A stretch of DNA of 24,581 nt, taken from a virus. Shown piece by piece: positions 21,937 to 24,581 of the stretch. Position 1 is the stretch's first letter; each line of letters starts with the position of its first letter. The DNA is taken from positions 1 through 24,581 of the IMG/VR virus record IMGVR_UViG_3300006917_000147; one strand, written 5' to 3'. The translations under genes were made by a program, and so were the position numbers. The notes below the pieces were generated by a model. It was not told the origin of the DNA and did no database searches. It worked only from the letters and a program-made list of their open reading frames with translations.

Positions 21937-22112
21937 CACACATTCCTTGACTCATCATCGATACTGCGCTCGAGCGCAACACCAAACAAGATCAACAGCA
22001 CGCCGGCAACAACAATGCCCAACCAGAATGCCAACAACATGAAACCAAAGGTGATACCAAAACCACCTGCGAGCTCGAGCACAACAGCAACCTGACTTCT
22101 GCTCAATCCCAT
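21936..22112 (-). CDS. Small two-helix membrane protein between terminase and portal
   Basis: The start is ATG at 22112, inside the last bases of the terminase gene; a TTG nine bases earlier is the only longer option. The product has 58 residues, almost all hydrophobic: VAVVLELAGGFGITFGFMLL and AFWLGIVVAGVLLILFGVAL, two helices, then a charged tail (ERSIDDESRNV). Small membrane proteins are common at this spot in actinophages; their role is unknown. Coupling to both neighbours (overlaps of 10 bases and one base) supports it as a real gene. Confidence 0.7.
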   Translation of the reverse strand: MGLSRSQVAVVLELAGGFGITFGFMLLAFWLGIVVAGVLLILFGVALERSIDDESRNV

Positions 22113-23527
22113 GAAACCCAAATCTCACTCTGCTTACTTGCTTTCACAGATGTAGCCCTATCGAAAGCAAGAGTGATAGCAACCAATGGAGAAATATCTG
22201 TGCTCGTATCACTACGAGCCCAAGACCAAGAATCACCAGACACTCTACGACGCGCAGCCGCTACAGCATCCTCCAAAGCTGGATGAATTCGGATACTGAT
22301 TCTCCCATCCGAAACAGCATCAAAGAAAGACCCACAAGCATAAGCAACCTGTCGAGAAGACAATTTCTCGACTCGCACGCGTGCACCCTCGAGCGCATCA
22401 AAAAGACTGCCAGCCGGCCCATACCCATCGAGCACCACAGACGCATTCCATTTGGTAGCAAGCTCGACCATTCGATCCACCACCCAAGTCACACCAGGTC
22501 GATGCTCAACCAGCTCCACATTGCCAGACTGATCACCAACAGCAATGGCAGCAGCTGAACGCTCAGGATTCACATCCAACGCAAAAACCAGATCACCATC
22601 TGGATGCGTTGCGCTCGAGCACACCTTCTCCCAAACTGCAACAGGAAACACACGCTGCTCACTGGTCGTCCATTGGTTCAACCATGCGCGCCGGAAATCA
22701 TCCTCACTCATCGTCTGACGAGCATGAAGCACAGTCTGCTCAGTGATGATGTGACCTAGCGCCGGCATTGTCGAATGCCACACCTTTGCATCATCGATAT
22801 CTGCATCATCGTCAGCAGACCATTCGAAATAGGCAATACCAGAATCCTCACCATTCAACACAGCAGCACGACCAGCATCAACCTTGCGACGCAAATACAC
22901 AGAAGCTTCTGTGCCAGCTGTGCTCACAGTCAGAATCTGAGCAGCAGCACGCGTGGCCATAGCCGGCAACAAAGCCTGCTCGCGCCGATCATCTGTGTCA
23001 GCAAAAGCCTCATCGATCACACCAAGATCGATAGTCCTACCGTGACCAGCAGCCTCAGTCGAAGCAAGCACATCAATCCTGCTCCCATTCTTGAAGACAA
23101 TTGCTTCAGTGCCGGCACCACGAAACACTCTGTCGATGGCAGGTCGCAATGGGCTAGCCAACAGCATTGGAGCCTGGTCATCACACAGCTTGCGCCGCGC
23201 ATCCCAACCGGTCTGAGCAGTGAACGCAATCTTCTGTGGAGTCGCCCACCTGAGAGCACGCTGCAGCTCCCATCCCAAAACCAACGTGGTCTTGCCAGAC
23301 TGCCTAGGCACCGTCACCACAATCTCACGGTAGACAGGAAGACCAGTCGCAGGATCGAGCTCCAAACCAACATCAGCAACCAGACGTTGCCATGGCATCA
23401 AAGGCTGACCAAGCTGCTTCGCAATAGCAGCAATCTCATGGCCAAGGGTCTCGCGCTCAGGGTTTCTTTTCGTCGCGAATCTCGCTCGACAAAGACTCAA
23501 GAAGCTTTCCGAAGTCATCAGTGCCAT
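22103..23527 (-). CDS. Terminase large subunit
   Basis: The ATPase/nuclease motor packages DNA into the prohead. Walker A is seen as VPRQSGKTT (residues 76-84 counted from the longest start at 23536), Walker B as LGVIDE (about 171-176), with TVSTAGTE as likely motif III. The nuclease part begins near DLVFALDVNPERSAA (Asp321), with a further acidic site in VVLDGYGPAG. The N-terminal LGQPLMPWQRLVADVGLELD is typical of actinophage terminases. The start is uncertain: ATG at 23527 or 23518 both lie inside the small-subunit gene, giving a 62-71-base overlap. Confidence 0.92.
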   Translation of the reverse strand: MALMTSESFLSLCRARFATKRNPERETLGHEIAAIAKQLGQPLMPWQRLVADVGLELDPATGLPVYREIVVTVPRQSGKTTLVLGWELQRALRWATPQKIAFTAQTGWDARRKLCDDQAPMLLASPLRPAIDRVFRGAGTEAIVFKNGSRIDVLASTEAAGHGRTIDLGVIDEAFADTDDRREQALLPAMATRAAAQILTVSTAGTEASVYLRRKVDAGRAAVLNGEDSGIAYFEWSADDDADIDDAKVWHSTMPALGHIITEQTVLHARQTMSEDDFRRAWLNQWTTSEQRVFPVAVWEKVCSSATHPDGDLVFALDVNPERSAAAIAVGDQSGNVELVEHRPGVTWVVDRMVELATKWNASVVLDGYGPAGSLFDALEGARVRVEKLSSRQVAYACGSFFDAVSDGRISIRIHPALEDAVAAARRRVSGDSWSWARSDTSTDISPLVAITLAFDRATSVKASKQSEIWVSWD

Positions 23528-23783
23528 CACTGCCAATCTGTCTCAGAGACTCCAACGCAGCTCGATACTCTCTCCACAAAGATGCGTTGCCAGGATCGGC
23601 ATCGACAGCATCCGCGAGAGCTCGAGCTGCAGCTACCCTCGCAGAATCAATCTGCTCGAGCCTGCCAAGCTGCTCGAGCGCACCAACAGTTTCTTCAACA
23701 GCAGACCTGTTCCGACCATGCACAGGAGCCTTCGCTCCGCGTTTCGCAGGAGCCTTCCTAGGTGCAGGTTTCTTCTCAACCAT
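23457..23783 (-). CDS. Terminase small subunit
   Basis: ATG at 23783 gives 108 residues and overlaps the upstream stop by eight bases (ATGGTTGA). The first 30 residues are Lys/Pro/Ala-rich (VEKKPAPRKAPAKRGAKAPV), a probable DNA-contacting tail. The rest is helical (VEETVGALEQLGRLEQIDSA, RVAAARALADAVDADPGNAS, LWREYRAALESLRQIG), the layout of small terminase subunits of HK97-like actinophages that recognise the packaging site. Its position directly ahead of the large subunit is decisive. Confidence 0.8.
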   Translation of the reverse strand: MVEKKPAPRKAPAKRGAKAPVHGRNRSAVEETVGALEQLGRLEQIDSARVAAARALADAVDADPGNASLWREYRAALESLRQIGSDGTDDFGKLLESLSSEIRDEKKP

Positions 23784-24393
23784 TCGACAATCCCAACAAT
23801 GCATCGATCAAAGGCTGCAGATCAGCAAGGTCAATGACTCTACTGAAAGCCTTACCAGTCACAGTCAGATAACGACCATTGCCATAAATCTCGACCTGGC
23901 CACCATCGACCTTCAACCTACGTCCAGTCGCAAGCCTCCCCAATCCCCAAATGTGGAGACCATCACCACCAGGAGAAACCTCAACGTAGGTAGCCGGTAC
24001 CAGCTCGAGCACAGGTCGCACCCAATCCACAGGCTCACCATCGATCAGACAATGATCGAGATCGATGCACACAATCCCATCACCATTGAGCACAAACCCT
24101 GCGCCGGCACCAGTGCTCGAGGATGACGCATCAGCAAAGGTCGTCCAGGTGCGCTCATCAGTCGAGCTCGCAGGCTGACCATTGACCATCAATGGCACCT
24201 TGGTCGATGAGTAACGAATCCATCGATCACGCTCGAGCAGCTGGACTGGCAGACGAGCCTCGAGGCTGCTCGAGCTCGAGGCTGCTCGAGCAGCTCGATG
24301 TGCTGCGACTCTGCACCTGGTCGAGCAGTAGCGCGCGTCGATGCGCGCGCATGGGTGGAGAGAGCTCGAGCAAAGGCTGCAGGTTCGACGCAT
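23776..24393 (-). CDS. AEP primase/polymerase-like protein with N-terminal zinc finger
   Basis: The start is ATG at 24393 (ATG 24405 is also possible); about 205 residues. Residues 1-32 form a zinc-binding knuckle (RTCSLC, then YCSTRCRVAAHRAARAA). A Ser/Ala/Leu linker follows, then a bifunctional primase/polymerase-type domain: WIRYSSTKVPLMVNGQPA, the metal-binding CIDLDHCL, SPGGDGLHIWG, and VEIYGNGRYLTVTG. These are the AEP-type motifs of phage and plasmid primases. It stands alone, without a fused helicase, and sits immediately before the terminase genes. The linker codons (24229-24286) hold a dense cluster of CTCGAG. Confidence 0.75.
   Translation of the reverse strand: MRRTCSLCSSSLHPCARIDARYCSTRCRVAAHRAARAASSSSSLEARLPVQLLERDRWIRYSSTKVPLMVNGQPASSTDERTWTTFADASSSSTGAGAGFVLNGDGIVCIDLDHCLIDGEPVDWVRPVLELVPATYVEVSPGGDGLHIWGLGRLATGRRLKVDGGQVEIYGNGRYLTVTGKAFSRVIDLADLQPLIDALLGLSNG
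24229..24286. repeat. Cluster of GCTCGAGC palindromes
   Basis: Within 58 bases the hexamer CTCGAG occurs five times, in contexts such as GCTCGAGCAG, CCTCGAGG and GCTCGAGCTCGAGG. It lies in the linker of the primase-like gene and encodes Ser/Ala/Leu-rich residues on the minus strand. A second dense cluster is at about 286-370 in the Ser/Thr linker of the transglycosylase. Similar single copies are spread across the window. Confidence 0.7.
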
Positions 24394-24486
24394 GAGCGAC
24401 AGCATAGCGCCGGCGCACCCACCTGGTGTAACGGATACTGCGCTCTGACCAGCACCAATCCAGCATTCGCACGCATAGTGCATCGG
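24394..24486. promoter_or_regulatory. Divergent intergenic region at start of late operon
   Basis: This 93-base stretch separates the leftward primase/packaging operon from a rightward gene start at 24487. A promoter for the long late operon is expected here or in the following bases, but no convincing -35/-10 pair was found in either direction. GATACT at 24434-24439 could be a rightward -10 box without a good -35. Confidence 0.35.
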
Positions 24487-24581
24487 ATGGCTAGTATCCA
24501 GGTGCAGCCTCGAAACGGATTTGCAGCAGAGCGCAACACAGAGGCTCTGGTCGAGCGTTTCGGAGCTGTACGGAAAAAGAC
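24487..24581 (+). CDS. Rightward gene start, cut by window edge
   Basis: From ATG at 24487 the frame stays open to the edge, giving 31 residues beginning MASIQVQPRNGFAAERNTEA and ending in a charged, helical stretch (LVERFGAVRKK). It diverges from the late operon. No ribosome site is obvious, and the frame is too short to name. It may be the first gene of a rightward replication or regulation block outside the window. Confidence 0.35.
   Translation, partial: MASIQVQPRNGFAAERNTEALVERFGAVRKK

Noticed and set aside
22775-23761. Open frame of 328 codons on the plus strand opposite the terminase genes
   Set aside because: It is antisense to both terminase subunits, with Ser/His/Gln-rich low-complexity translation and no start signal. 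Judged a shadow.
1-24581. CRISPR array, tRNA genes, integrase or attachment sites
   Set aside because: No regularly spaced direct repeats, no cloverleaf-like segment and no recombinase motifs were seen by reading; the short iterated palindromes are not spaced like a CRISPR array.

Overview
The window is an almost fully coding piece of a tailed-phage (siphovirus-type) genome or prophage. Its gene families point to an actinobacterial host: an HK97-type packaging and head block, a tail tube with a -1 frameshifted assembly chaperone, an r1t-like holin, a DUF2746-like membrane coiled-coil protein and a zinc amidase. Base composition looks close to half G+C by eye. No integrase, tRNA, rRNA, IS element or CRISPR array was seen, so free phage and prophage cannot be told apart. 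Host assignment is inference.

Layout, left to right. (1) Positions 1-1511 are a leftward block of small unknown genes, several membrane-associated. It ends in a secreted transglycosylase-like protein with a Ser/Thr linker, cut by the left edge. (2) Positions 1512-1704 are a divergent control region with a good rightward promoter framed by an inverted repeat. (3) Positions 1705-2842 are a rightward cassette of five small overlapping genes, the last with a helix-turn-helix, closed by a strong convergent terminator at 2856-2908. (4) Positions 2936-24393 are one long leftward late operon with genes touching or overlapping.

Read in its own direction (right to left), the late operon holds: a zinc-finger/AEP primase-like protein, terminase small and large subunits, a small membrane protein, portal, a prohead protease with extra N-terminal domains, major capsid protein, two strong RNA hairpins, a small capsid-proximal protein, a glycosyltransferase, a polytopic membrane protein that may be a GT-C-like transferase, connector, tail terminator, a small protein, tail tube protein, gpG/gpGT chaperones, an HK97 gp10-like protein, tape measure, a LamG-containing tail protein, a C1q-like protein, a DUF2746-like protein, an unknown, a metallophosphoesterase, an acidic protein, a zinc-ribbon ORF, holin, further tail or adsorption proteins, and the amidase. 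(5) From 24487 a rightward gene appears to begin and runs off the right edge.

The late genes make a standard head-packaging-tail-lysis programme. Less ordinary points are a glycosyltransferase pair inside the head-tail genes, tandem hairpins after the capsid gene that force a later GTG start for its neighbour, a nested zinc-ribbon ORF, a second wall-lytic enzyme in a separate operon, and a roughly 10-fold excess of CTCGAG (about 65 copies by eye, about 40 as GCTCGAGC), resembling the highly iterated palindromes of cyanobacteria.
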